A DNA stretch of 64,000 nt from Moritella marina ATCC 15381 (lineage in GTDB: Bacteria; Pseudomonadota; Gammaproteobacteria; Enterobacterales; Moritellaceae), in the NCBI RefSeq assembly GCF_008931805.1, contig NZ_CP044399.1, forward strand, positions 1,612,001-1,676,000. The letters run 5' to 3'. The notes under the pieces are model-generated. The model did no database searches and had not been told where the DNA came from. It was given only the letters and a program-made list of their open reading frames with translations. The first letter of the stretch is position 1; each line of letters starts with the position of its first letter. The position numbers and the translations under genes were made by a program. Of this stretch, positions 28,823 to 36,693 are shown piece after piece.

Positions 28823-28868
28823 AAATCTACCTGCATACATTTGCTAAAATGATTGAGGTAGATTTAGC
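28823..28868 (-). promoter_or_regulatory. Terminator-like and alternative hairpins in the pfaA leader
   Basis: On the minus strand ten-base arms AAATCTACCT and AGGTAGATTT (28856-28865 and 28823-28832) enclose 23 bases and run into seven T. This is the form of an AT-rich intrinsic terminator, yet it lies about 120-160 bases upstream of the pfaA start and downstream of the predicted promoter. A competing hairpin GCTAAA/TTTAGC (28868-28843) uses part of the first arm, so the two are mutually exclusive. This suggests attenuation, but it is only inference. Confidence 0.5.
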
Positions 28869-28948
28869 TGTTTTAAATTTTATGCCAATCAATTCGAAAT
28901 TGAACTCAAGTGTCCAAAGTCTTAATTGTTACAATTTATATTTGCAAT

Positions 28949-28977
28949 AATATACATAGCTTTAAAAATCACTTCAA
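28949..28977 (-). promoter_or_regulatory. pfaA: Predicted sigma70-type promoter of pfaA
   Basis: TTGAAG (28972-28977), 17 bases, TATATT (28949-28954) on the minus strand. It would start the mRNA near 28942 and leave a leader of about 235 bases. It is the best -35/-10 pair I found in the gap. Confidence 0.5.
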
Positions 28978-29002
28978 TCCCACTAATAATGGCTATAAAC
29001 CT

Positions 29003-29019
29003 CACTGATAAGACCAGGT
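29003..29019 (-). promoter_or_regulatory. FadR-like palindrome upstream of pfaA
   Basis: CACTGATAAGACCAGGT matches 12 of 16 informative positions of the ideal FadR operator (AACTGGTC-N-GACCAGTT) and resembles the E. coli fabA site, which also has ACTGAT in its left half. Its centre is about 70 bases upstream of the predicted pfaA transcription start. FadR activates unsaturated fatty acid genes in E. coli, so activation here would make sense. Confidence 0.4.
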
Positions 29020-29436
29020 AAACGCTAAAATAACAGATTAAACTTTATATAAAATTCAGGACTTAGTGAATATTAGCCATGTTTTCACTCTATTTACGCC
29101 ATAATTAATTGCATTTAAGTTAAATCCCATCTTTATAAAATATAAACGGCTAACAGATTAATAAGCTAAAATTAGTCTGACATCTCATTTTAGCGTACAT
29201 TCGTAAGCCTTAATGTAGCTAAAAATAAATTGAAAATTACATTAAATTACATATATAGAAGATAATTAAATCACAATCACTGATTAATAGAATAAATGCT
29301 CAGTGTGTTATGGACGCTAAAGATAGTTAGAAAGGGATAAGCAGTAGTATTGGTAATAGGAAGGAGGCATCGGATGCCTCTTATCTGTAAACGTGACGGG
29401 CCAGAATCATGTATTAACTATTTATGCATGAACCAT
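29020..29436. other. Remainder of the gap between the thioesterase and pfaA
   Basis: AT-rich and without a gene. It contains a terminator-like hairpin next to the thioesterase gene (listed separately). No pfaR-like regulator gene is present here, although other marine genera carry one next to pfaA. Confidence 0.6.
29364..29380 (-). terminator. Hairpin after the hot-dog thioesterase gene
   Basis: Seven-base arms GAGGCAT/ATGCCTC around three bases, about 57 bases after the stop codon on the minus strand. No U-tract follows, so termination would be weak or Rho-assisted. Confidence 0.5.
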
Positions 29437-29838
29437 TTATTCACTAACCATTGCAGCTAACACATCATCAGGGATGGGCTGTAAACGTTTTTGTTTGTCT
29501 AAGCACACCATTTCAATATCACCGATAACGGCAGCCCTAGTCGCATTCGGACGCCATACTTCTTGGCGCCAGATCGTTTTGTACTTACCGTCTAGGACAA
29601 AAGAAGTGCGAATATCACACACTTCAGCAAATTCGACCCCATCCTGAAAAGTCATATTGGCTTTATACACCGCAAAACCTAAACCGCGTTCATTCCACAA
29701 TGTTGCTAGTAAGTCACTATTTATCACATGCTCACGTGCACGTTCAAAGTATTTTAAAAAGTTAGGGTGGTAAACAACACCAGAATGGTCGGTATCTTCA
29801 TAATAAATTTGTACTGGATGATGGTATATCTTTGTCAT
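29437..29838 (-). CDS. YbgC-type hot-dog acyl-CoA/acyl-ACP thioesterase
   Basis: A 133-residue single hot-dog domain of the 4-hydroxybenzoyl-CoA thioesterase/YbgC family. The catalytic segment is YYEDTDHSGVVYHPNFLKYFERARE, with the conserved Asp at residue 17 (TDHSG). It hydrolyses acyl thioesters in the cytosol. A hot-dog thioesterase named Orf6 lies next to the pfa genes in Photobacterium profundum and has been studied in connection with PUFA release. This gene has the same neighbourhood and direction as pfaA, so a role in freeing DHA is possible but unproven. It is 685 bases from pfaA and not clearly in the same transcript. Confidence 0.9.
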   Translation of the reverse strand: MTKIYHHPVQIYYEDTDHSGVVYHPNFLKYFERAREHVINSDLLATLWNERGLGFAVYKANMTFQDGVEFAEVCDIRTSFVLDGKYKTIWRQEVWRPNATRAAVIGDIEMVCLDKQKRLQPIPDDVLAAMVSE

Positions 29839-30091
29839 TGCAGAAATTAACTCAATTGATCAAATGGCTAAAATATATAGCATATAGATAAATGTGAAAA
29901 ATAACAGGGCTATGTCATCGGATGTTATGTGGAGGCTGTGATGTTGAAGGTGTAATGTTGAGAGTGTTATCTAGAGAGTACAATGTTGAAATAAGCGGAA
30001 GGTATTCAGGATTAATTACATACTGAATTAACGAGCCCTGCTTATAGTACTTATATTAACTATAAACAGCGGTTCGCTAGCGTGGAGACAG

Positions 30092-30310
30092 TTAGCCTTC
30101 AGTCACCATTTTGATATATAGCGCTTCTACTTTATCACGTGCCCAAGGGGTTTTACGTAAAAATTTAAGACTAGACTTAACACTTGGATTTTCAGTAAAG
30201 CAACGAATGTTGATGTAGTATCCAAGACCATCCCAGCCATATTGTTCAACGAGACTGTTAATTACTTTTTCGAGTGTCATGCCGTGAAGCGGGTTATTTA
30301 TTTGAGTCAT
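30092..30310 (-). CDS. VF530-family (DUF2132) putative DNA-binding protein
   Basis: A 72-residue basic protein. [52 protein letters not shown] is the complete VF530/DUF2132 pattern. A Vibrio fischeri member had its structure solved and was proposed to bind DNA; the cellular role is unknown. It is a stand-alone gene between the thioesterase and the patatin-like lipase, all read leftwards. Confidence 0.9.
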   Translation of the reverse strand: MTQINNPLHGMTLEKVINSLVEQYGWDGLGYYINIRCFTENPSVKSSLKFLRKTPWARDKVEALYIKMVTEG

Positions 30311-30442
30311 GTTTACCGTGATAAATCGTTTATGATTAATAGGAAGTCAGTATAACACAAGATTTAGCTAAAATTAGAGACCACACAACGACAGTGAGGC
30401 TATTAACGCCCATTATCCTAGTGTATAAATCCGTGTGGGCCG

Positions 30443-31303
30443 CTATTTGCCGCTGTTGCTAGCAAGTTTATCACCAAACCATTTGCTAAAGACGTTCTTT
30501 TTAACCTCGCTGGTGGTGATACTTTCTTTCAATGCCATAAGGTTGTCATGTTGATCTTTTGCAGCATCATAACCAATCTGGTAGATCTCCCGTAATGATT
30601 TTTCATCGGTTGCAAACGTATTGTAATTCAATAGCGCTTCTGGATAAATTTGCACATCACATTGCGATAGTTTATCTAATTCAGCACCACTACCCTGCAG
30701 CGTGAACGCACGTAATACCACGTCTTTTATACTCGAGAGTTCGTCAGCTTCGACCTGACGAATGGGCGACACGTATACGCCGATTATTTTATCGCAATCA
30801 TCTTCAATGACACTCACGGGGAAATGATTAACAATACCGCCATCTGAATACACTTGATCGTCAATGATCATCGGAGAAAAAACTAAAGGGTAGCTGGCTG
30901 ATGCTAATAAGGCATTAATCACGGAGCCATCTTTAAATATATGCTCTTTACCGAGTAACATGTTGGTGGCAACAATGCGCAATTCAGGTTGAAGGTACTC
31001 AAAGCTATCCTCGGGGATATATTTTAGCACTTCAGGATATAATTTTGCCGGGTCTATAAAGCCAGCACGGGCACGGGTAAACTTCCAAGAAAAAGGTTTT
31101 ACATCGATGAAGAATTGTAAAATGTCATCAATCTCAAGTCCTGAGCAATAAAGTGCACCAACCATAGAGCCAGCACTTGTACCCGCAATTACATTCGGTC
31201 TTATATCTTGCTCTAACAGGTATTTTAATACACCAAGATGAGCAATACCTTTCGCACCACCGCCAGAAAGGACTAAGCCAATTTTATGTTTAGCACTATC
31301 CAT
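30443..31303 (-). CDS. Patatin-like phospholipase
   Basis: A 286-residue cytosolic-looking protein of the patatin family. It has the oxyanion loop SGGGAKG (about residues 13-19), the nucleophile elbow GTSAG (about 41-45, Ser43) and the catalytic Asp in SDGGIVNH (about 153-157), the full Ser-Asp dyad. There is no signal peptide or long membrane segment. Family members release fatty acids from phospholipids or neutral lipids. AAGGG precedes the ATG. It is close to, but not shown to be functionally linked with, the PUFA genes. It resembles the short bacterial RssA/YchK type in size. Confidence 0.93.
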   Translation of the reverse strand: MDSAKHKIGLVLSGGGAKGIAHLGVLKYLLEQDIRPNVIAGTSAGSMVGALYCSGLEIDDILQFFIDVKPFSWKFTRARAGFIDPAKLYPEVLKYIPEDSFEYLQPELRIVATNMLLGKEHIFKDGSVINALLASASYPLVFSPMIIDDQVYSDGGIVNHFPVSVIEDDCDKIIGVYVSPIRQVEADELSSIKDVVLRAFTLQGSGAELDKLSQCDVQIYPEALLNYNTFATDEKSLREIYQIGYDAAKDQHDNLMALKESITTSEVKKNVFSKWFGDKLASNSGK

Positions 31304-31404
31304 TTATTTAACCCTTTCATCACCGTTAATCATTATATATTACGCTATATTAATAGTTTATGTACTCTTTATCATTTTTTTGTACAGACATATAAACTAC
31401 AGAT

Positions 31405-31436
31405 ATAAAAAAAGAGAGCATACGCTCTCTTTTTTA
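31405..31436. terminator. Bidirectional terminator after pykF
   Basis: Stem GAGAGC/GCTCTC with a four-base loop, extended by A- and T-runs on either side (AAAAAGAGAGC ... GCTCTCTTTTTT). It lies about 20 bases after the pykF stop. Confidence 0.9.
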
Positions 31437-31454
31437 TAATATCAATATGGCAAC

Positions 31455-32867
31455 TTAAAGTTGGTGAACAGATGCCGTATTCGTTGTACCTGATGGTACT
31501 AACGCACCTGATACCATAACAACGATATCGCCTTCTTTAGCTAAACCAGTTGCTAATGCAAGCTCTTTACCTTTACGGTAGAACTCATCAGTGCTATCAA
31601 TCTGCTCAACGATGCAGCTGCTTACGCCTTTAGTTAGGCATAACTGTTGCGCTGCTTTTTCATTTGTTGTGATAGCAAGAATATTTGCTTTCGGGAAGTA
31701 TTTACGAACAGATTTTGCTGATTTACCGCCACGAGTTGCAACAACAATAAGTGGAGCACACAATTTTTCTGTTGTTTCTACCGCACCTTTACACACAGCT
31801 TCTGTAATGCGCATGCTTTTAGCAACAATGTTCGCACCTAAATCCGAAGACATTGAGTTATCAGTACGTTCACAGATGTTTGCCATGATAGACACAGCTT
31901 CAACTGGGTATTTACCTTTCGCAGTTTCACCAGAAAGCATTACCGCGTCGGTACCGTCAAGCACAGCATTGGCAACATCGCCCGCTTCTGCACGTGTTGG
32001 ACGTGGGTTACTGATCATTGAATCAAGCATTTGTGTTGCAGTAATTACAACTTTACCTGCTTTATTACATTTTTTGATCATCATCTTCTGTGCCATGATC
32101 ACTTCTTCAACTGGGATCTCAACACCGAGATCGCCACGAGCAACCATGATACCGTCTGATTCAGCTAAGATTTCATCGAAATTGTCTACACCTTCTTGGT
32201 TTTCAATTTTCGAGATAATCTGAATGTTTTCGCCACCATTATTAAATAGGATTTCACGAATTTCTCTTACATCATCAGCCTTACGAATAAATGATGCAGC
32301 AACAAAATCAACTTCTTGCTCACAACCAAACGCTAAATCAGCTTTATCTTTTTCTGACAATGCAGGTAGACCTACACTGATGTTAGGTAAGTTAACGCCT
32401 TTATTTTCACCAAGTGCACCAGTATTTAATACTGTACATTTAACTTCAGTGTCAGTTGTTGCAACAACTTCCATTTCAATTAAACCATCATCAACAAGGA
32501 TGATTGCACCAGGATTAAGGTCTTTAGCAAAACCAGCATATGTTACAGCAACACAGTCTTTATTACCTACCACGTTAATGTCTGTTGTAAACGTGAATGA
32601 CTGACCAGCGGTCAACATTACATCGTCACCGTTTTCTAGTTTAATCGTACGGATTTCTGGACCTTTAGTATCCAGTAAAACAGCAATTTTCTTATTCAGG
32701 TTTTCACTTACTTGACGGATATTTTGAATACGCACTGAATGTTCAGCAAAGTTACCATGAGAGAAATTTAAACGCATAACGTTCATGCCTGCATTAACAA
32801 GCTCTGTTAGTTTCTCTACTGATTCAGTTTTTGGACCAATTGTACAAACAATTTTAGTCTTTTTCAT
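31455..32867 (-). CDS. pykF: Pyruvate kinase, type I
   Basis: A 470-residue enzyme, the same length as E. coli PykF, with the same start ([16 protein letters not shown]) and the effector/active-site segments [19 protein letters not shown], the catalytic-lysine region [25 protein letters not shown] and the domain-linking TATQMLDSM. It makes pyruvate and ATP from phosphoenolpyruvate and ADP at the end of glycolysis. PykF enzymes are activated by fructose 1,6-bisphosphate, and the C-terminal domain is complete (ending [11 protein letters not shown]). Tandem Cra-like sites upstream suggest carbon-dependent control. Confidence 0.98.
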   Translation of the reverse strand: MKKTKIVCTIGPKTESVEKLTELVNAGMNVMRLNFSHGNFAEHSVRIQNIRQVSENLNKKIAVLLDTKGPEIRTIKLENGDDVMLTAGQSFTFTTDINVVGNKDCVAVTYAGFAKDLNPGAIILVDDGLIEMEVVATTDTEVKCTVLNTGALGENKGVNLPNISVGLPALSEKDKADLAFGCEQEVDFVAASFIRKADDVREIREILFNNGGENIQIISKIENQEGVDNFDEILAESDGIMVARGDLGVEIPVEEVIMAQKMMIKKCNKAGKVVITATQMLDSMISNPRPTRAEAGDVANAVLDGTDAVMLSGETAKGKYPVEAVSIMANICERTDNSMSSDLGANIVAKSMRITEAVCKGAVETTEKLCAPLIVVATRGGKSAKSVRKYFPKANILAITTNEKAAQQLCLTKGVSSCIVEQIDSTDEFYRKGKELALATGLAKEGDIVVMVSGALVPSGTTNTASVHQL

Positions 32868-33229
32868 TCTTATAGCTCCGATGGGATATTTTATATTCTT
32901 GTAAAATTAATGTTCTTACTTAATTCGTATTCTTATCTATAGTCTAGATGAGAAAATGATTGTCATTACAGAAAATATGACTATAAATAAATTATCTATT
33001 GAAACGAAATAGCTTTTACTGAAACGATATCTCTTTCATATGAAACTAATTATAACAACTATCGGTTAAAAAAAATAGATCGCGTTACGTAAAGAAAGAC
33101 AGAATCTATACCTAGATCAAGTTTATTAGGCTCTTAAGACTAAAAACAAAGCAAGTGCAGGCTAAATCATCATTAGATGTTACGTAAATGGCTTTTTTTG
33201 TTATTAATTTAGAGGGTATTCAGGGGGGT
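32868..33229. other. pykF upstream region
   Basis: No gene. Three TGAAAC boxes lie at about 33000, 33020 and 33041, spaced 20-21 bases apart (listed separately). The rest is AT-rich and unremarkable, and should contain the pykF promoter. Confidence 0.6.
32998..33046. promoter_or_regulatory. Tandem Cra (FruR)-like sites upstream of pykF
   Basis: The 14-mer at 33018-33031 (ACTGAAACGATATC) matches 13 of 14 positions of the E. coli Cra consensus RSTGAAWCSNTHHW. That at 32998-33011 (ATTGAAACGAAATA) matches 12. A third TGAAAC is at 33041. The 20-21 base spacing puts them on one face of the helix. Cra represses pykF in E. coli. Confidence 0.5.
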
Positions 33230-33261
33230 AAACACCATATTCAACGAAGATTATGGTGTTT
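33230..33261 (-). terminator. Hairpin after lpxM
   Basis: Ten-base arms AAACACCATA/TATGGTGTTT around a 12-base loop, 12 bases after the lpxM stop on the minus strand. It is AT-rich, with no long U-run. Confidence 0.6.
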
Positions 33262-33272
33262 ATTAAACTTTA

Positions 33273-34214
33273 TTAGTAGATTTTTTTACCGTCCGGACGT
33301 GTTCTCAATAATCTAAGTGTCCACATATATTGATCAACACCACATTCAATCAAGGCTTCAATCTCTTTATTCATCATCACTGCATCTTGTTCTGGGCTTT
33401 CTGATGGAAAGTTTTGCATTGCTGGTCGAATAAAGGTTTCAAATTTACCTAGTGATTCATTATATGCCGCATAAACAGGAACAACGAGTGCATTTGTTTT
33501 TTCTGCTAGCTTGCCCATTACAGGTAAAGTTGCTTTTTGAGTCGCAAATAAAGGCGCAAATACACTACGCTTAGGTCCATGGTCTTCATCAGGTAAGTAA
33601 TAACAGCTTTCACCGCTCTTAAGTGATTTAACTAGAGCCCCTAGCCCTGCCTTGCGGTGATAAACAGTGCCTCCAAACATAGCGCGTTGACGTGTCATCA
33701 GCCAATCGAACAACTCATTCTCAGAATTGTTAAACATAGTACAAAATGGCGCGCCATAAGAAGCAATGTGTAAACCTGCAAAATCAATAGCGAAGCTATG
33801 CGGCACTAATAAGATACAAGCCTTACCTTGTTCAAGTAGCGGAAATAAATTCTCGCCACCATGCACTATCATACGGTCACGGTTATAAGCACGACTACGC
33901 GCACTTGGCTCTGCATAACTTAAGATAGTTTGACAAAAAGTAACTAGATTGACCATGATTATACGGTCTTGTTCCGTATCATCCATTTCAGGGAAGCACA
34001 TAGATAAATTGATCTTTGCTACCTTTTTACGCTTTGCCATCATTTTTAGACTAAACAATTTCTTCGCTATGAATCGAGCAAATTTATCACGCGGCTTTAC
34101 TGGCATAAAAGCTAATAAGTATATTGCAAACACCCCGAACCACACAGGCCAAAACTTAGGCAGCAAAAACGTCTTTTTAAAGGAAAGGTCGTACGGTTTA
34201 TATTTATCAGACAT
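33273..34214 (-). CDS. lpxM: LpxM-type lipid A secondary acyltransferase
   Basis: A 313-residue LpxL/LpxM/HtrB-family protein. There is an N-terminal membrane anchor (about residues 16-37), the catalytic HxxxxD motif (HSFAID, about 138-143) and the LpxM-like block YYLPDEDHGPKRSVFAPLFA followed by ATLPVMGKLAEK. It adds the last secondary acyl chain to Kdo2-lipid A at the inner face of the cytoplasmic membrane. In cold-adapted bacteria such enzymes often use unsaturated chains; that is not visible here. Monocistronic; asnB diverges after a long gap. Confidence 0.93.
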   Translation of the reverse strand: MSDKYKPYDLSFKKTFLLPKFWPVWFGVFAIYLLAFMPVKPRDKFARFIAKKLFSLKMMAKRKKVAKINLSMCFPEMDDTEQDRIIMVNLVTFCQTILSYAEPSARSRAYNRDRMIVHGGENLFPLLEQGKACILLVPHSFAIDFAGLHIASYGAPFCTMFNNSENELFDWLMTRQRAMFGGTVYHRKAGLGALVKSLKSGESCYYLPDEDHGPKRSVFAPLFATQKATLPVMGKLAEKTNALVVPVYAAYNESLGKFETFIRPAMQNFPSESPEQDAVMMNKEIEALIECGVDQYMWTLRLLRTRPDGKKIY

Positions 34215-34809
34215 ATAATTTTATTAAACCTATTTAAATTACAAAAATATTACAGACAATAAGCTGATTAGTTTATGCAGTTATGCTATCAAAACCAACT
34301 GTTTTTTAAATTTCTATACTAGATGTCGTATTTTAGTACGTTATTAATCAATGCTAACAACGACATCTAGCTTTAATTTCATCACTTAGTGTAAAAAAAG
34401 CAAGTCAACTCATTCATTTTACATATATTTTACACTTATCCCAAATTGCCATTGAGATATAGCGGTTTATCATGATAAATTTAATGCATGTGGATTATTA
34501 TTGTTTTTAAATTATTTACTTATAACCTTTAAAACACTATTTATAACGTTTAAAACAATAGTTAGTACCACTTTGCGTTGAATGGATTCAATCGTGCCTG
34601 CTTTATTCATTAAGGTCTACATTGGTCTATCACCTCGCCATCACAATTAATGGATCTTCACTTTTAAGCCATTAAATTATCGATTCCACATTGAATTACA
34701 TTTTTTATAAATGTTTTATCATTAATGTTTGCATTAAATCTACAATGTGGCAAATTAGACACACTATTTAGAAAGTTAGCTGCAGACGCAGCCCCAGAAG
34801 GAATTAGTT
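34215..34809. other. Divergent gap between lpxM and asnB with an 11-base inverted repeat
   Basis: No gene in about 595 bases. CTAGATGTCGT (34319-34329) and its exact inverse ACGACATCTAG (34360-34370) enclose 30 bases, about 105 bases upstream of lpxM. The remainder is AT-rich, and the asnB ribosome site (AGAAGGAA) is at 34795-34802. Confidence 0.6.
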
Positions 34810-36477
34810 ATGTGCTCAATATTCGGAATTCTAGACATCAAATCAGACATTAAACCTCTTCGCGAACAAGCACTAGAACTATCAAAGTTACTACGTCACC
34901 GCGGCCCAGATTGGTCAGGTATCTATACAAGTGACAATGCTATTTTAGTTCATGAACGTCTTGCTATTGTCGATGTAAATAATGGTGCACAGCCGCTATA
35001 TAATGAAGAAAAGACACACGTACTTGCTGTTAATGGTGAAATTTATAACCACAAAGATTTAAAGAAAACGCTGAACGTAGACTTTGAATTCCAAACAGAA
35101 TCAGATTGCGAAGTGATACTTGCGCTATATAAAGAAAAAGGCACACAATTTTTAGATGATCTAAATGGTATTTTTGCTTTCGCTTTATATGACGAAACAG
35201 AGGACGCTTACCTGATTGGCCGTGACCATATCGGTATCATCCCTCTTTATACGGGCTATGATGAACACGGTAACTTTTATGTTGCCTCTGAAATGAAAGC
35301 ACTAGTGCCAATTTGTACTCAAATTGAAGAATTCCCAGCAGGTCATTACCTGTGGAGTAAGGATGGTGTAGTCACGCCTTATTATCAACGTGATTGGAAA
35401 GATTTTGATAACGTTGCACAAAATGGTGGTGATAAAAGCGTTGTTAAGCAAGGTTTGGAAGATGCAGTTAAACGTCAATTAATGTGTGATGTACCTTACG
35501 GCGTATTATTATCAGGCGGGTTAGATTCATCTGTTATTTCAGCAATCACCCAACAGTATGCAAAACGTCGTATTGAAGACGGTGGTAAAACCGAAGCATG
35601 GTGGCCACAACTACACTCTTTCTCTGTAGGCCTAAATGGTTCTCCAGATTTAGCCGCTGCACAAAAAGTGGCAGATCACTTAGGTACTATCCATCATTCA
35701 ATTGAATTTACTGTGCAAGAAGGTATCGACGCTTTACGCGACGTGATTTACCACATTGAAACCTACGATGTAACAACAATTCGTGCATCAACCCCTATGT
35801 ACCTAATGGCACGTAAAATTAAAGCCATGGGGATTAAGATGGTGCTTTCTGGTGAAGGTGCTGATGAACTGTTCGGTGGTTACTTGTACTTCCACAAAGC
35901 GCCAAATGCGAAAGAATTCCATGAAGAGACGGTACGTAAAGTAAATAAATTACATATGTTTGATTGCTTACGTGCAAACAAATCTATGGCAGCTTGGGGC
36001 ATCGAAGCACGTGTTCCTTTCTTAGATAAAGAATTTGTTGATGCGTCAATGCGTCTAAACCCTGAACTAAAAATGATCACGGGCGACCGCATTGAGAAAA
36101 ACATCATTCGAGAAGCATTTGAAGATTTACTACCTGAAGAAATTGTATGGCGTCAAAAAGAACAATTCTCTGATGGTGTTGGTTATTCTTGGATTGACCA
36201 ACTTAAAGTACACGTTGAAGAAGCGGTAACTGATCAAATGTTAGCAAGTGCAGCATTTAAGTTCCCAATTAACACACCAGATACGAAAGAAGGTTACTAC
36301 TATCGTGCCATCTTTGAAGATCACTTCCCAGGTGATTCAGCAGCGAAATGCGTACCGTTTGGTAAATCCGTTGCTTGTTCAACTGTAGAAGCATTAGCTT
36401 GGGATGAAAGTTTCCAAAACAATGCTGATCCATCGGGTCGTGCAGCTGGCGTACATAATGAAGCATACGAAGACTAA
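34810..36477 (+). CDS. asnB: Asparagine synthetase B (glutamine-hydrolysing)
   Basis: A 555-residue class II glutamine amidotransferase (E. coli AsnB has 554). The mature N-terminal nucleophile is Cys2 (MCSIFGIL). The glutaminase domain (about 2-200) shows LRHRGPDWSG and NGEIYNH; the synthetase domain has the pyrophosphate loop LLSGGLDSS (about 232-240) and GEGADELFGGY. It makes asparagine from aspartate, glutamine and ATP in the cytosol. Monocistronic, with its own terminator. Confidence 0.98.
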   Translation: MCSIFGILDIKSDIKPLREQALELSKLLRHRGPDWSGIYTSDNAILVHERLAIVDVNNGAQPLYNEEKTHVLAVNGEIYNHKDLKKTLNVDFEFQTESDCEVILALYKEKGTQFLDDLNGIFAFALYDETEDAYLIGRDHIGIIPLYTGYDEHGNFYVASEMKALVPICTQIEEFPAGHYLWSKDGVVTPYYQRDWKDFDNVAQNGGDKSVVKQGLEDAVKRQLMCDVPYGVLLSGGLDSSVISAITQQYAKRRIEDGGKTEAWWPQLHSFSVGLNGSPDLAAAQKVADHLGTIHHSIEFTVQEGIDALRDVIYHIETYDVTTIRASTPMYLMARKIKAMGIKMVLSGEGADELFGGYLYFHKAPNAKEFHEETVRKVNKLHMFDCLRANKSMAAWGIEARVPFLDKEFVDASMRLNPELKMITGDRIEKNIIREAFEDLLPEEIVWRQKEQFSDGVGYSWIDQLKVHVEEAVTDQMLASAAFKFPINTPDTKEGYYYRAIFEDHFPGDSAAKCVPFGKSVACSTVEALAWDESFQNNADPSGRAAGVHNEAYED

Positions 36478-36514
36478 TTCTAGCCTCTCTATTTTAATAG
36501 GTTAATCTACAATC

Positions 36515-36540
36515 AAGCAGCACTTCGGTGCTGCTTTTTT
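36515..36540 (+). terminator. Terminator after asnB
   Basis: Nine-base arms AAGCAGCAC/GTGCTGCTT closed by a stable TTCG tetraloop and followed by a T-run. Confidence 0.95.
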
Positions 36541-36543
36541 ATG

Positions 36544-36598
36544 ATACCAATGCCGGAAATTAAGTGTTTAAAATGCACCGTTATATAGGAATTGGTAT
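36544..36598. repeat. 55-base MITE-like element with ATACCAAT termini
   Basis: ATACCAATGCC (36544-36554) and GGAATTGGTAT (36588-36598) are inverted at 10 of 11 positions and bound a 55-base element between two terminators. It has no coding content. I could not find a second copy in this window. Confidence 0.45.
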
Positions 36599-36601
36599 TA
36601 C

Positions 36602-36640
36602 AAAAAAACGCCAATACTCTGCAGTATTGGCGTTTTATTT
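36602..36640. terminator. Bidirectional terminator after the thiolase gene
   Basis: Fourteen-base perfect arms (36605-36618 and 36623-36636) around CTGC, with an A-run on the left (U-run for the minus strand). It lies about 55 bases after the thiolase stop. Confidence 0.93.
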
Positions 36641-36693
36641 AAAAATATCCAGTATCTCAGGACAGCTTAATCAATAGATAATAAACAGTGCGT

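Noticed and set aside
30000-31303. Patatin gene as a secreted virulence toxin (ExoU-like)
   Set aside because: No secretion signal, short length and ordinary chromosomal setting; it fits the housekeeping patatin group better.
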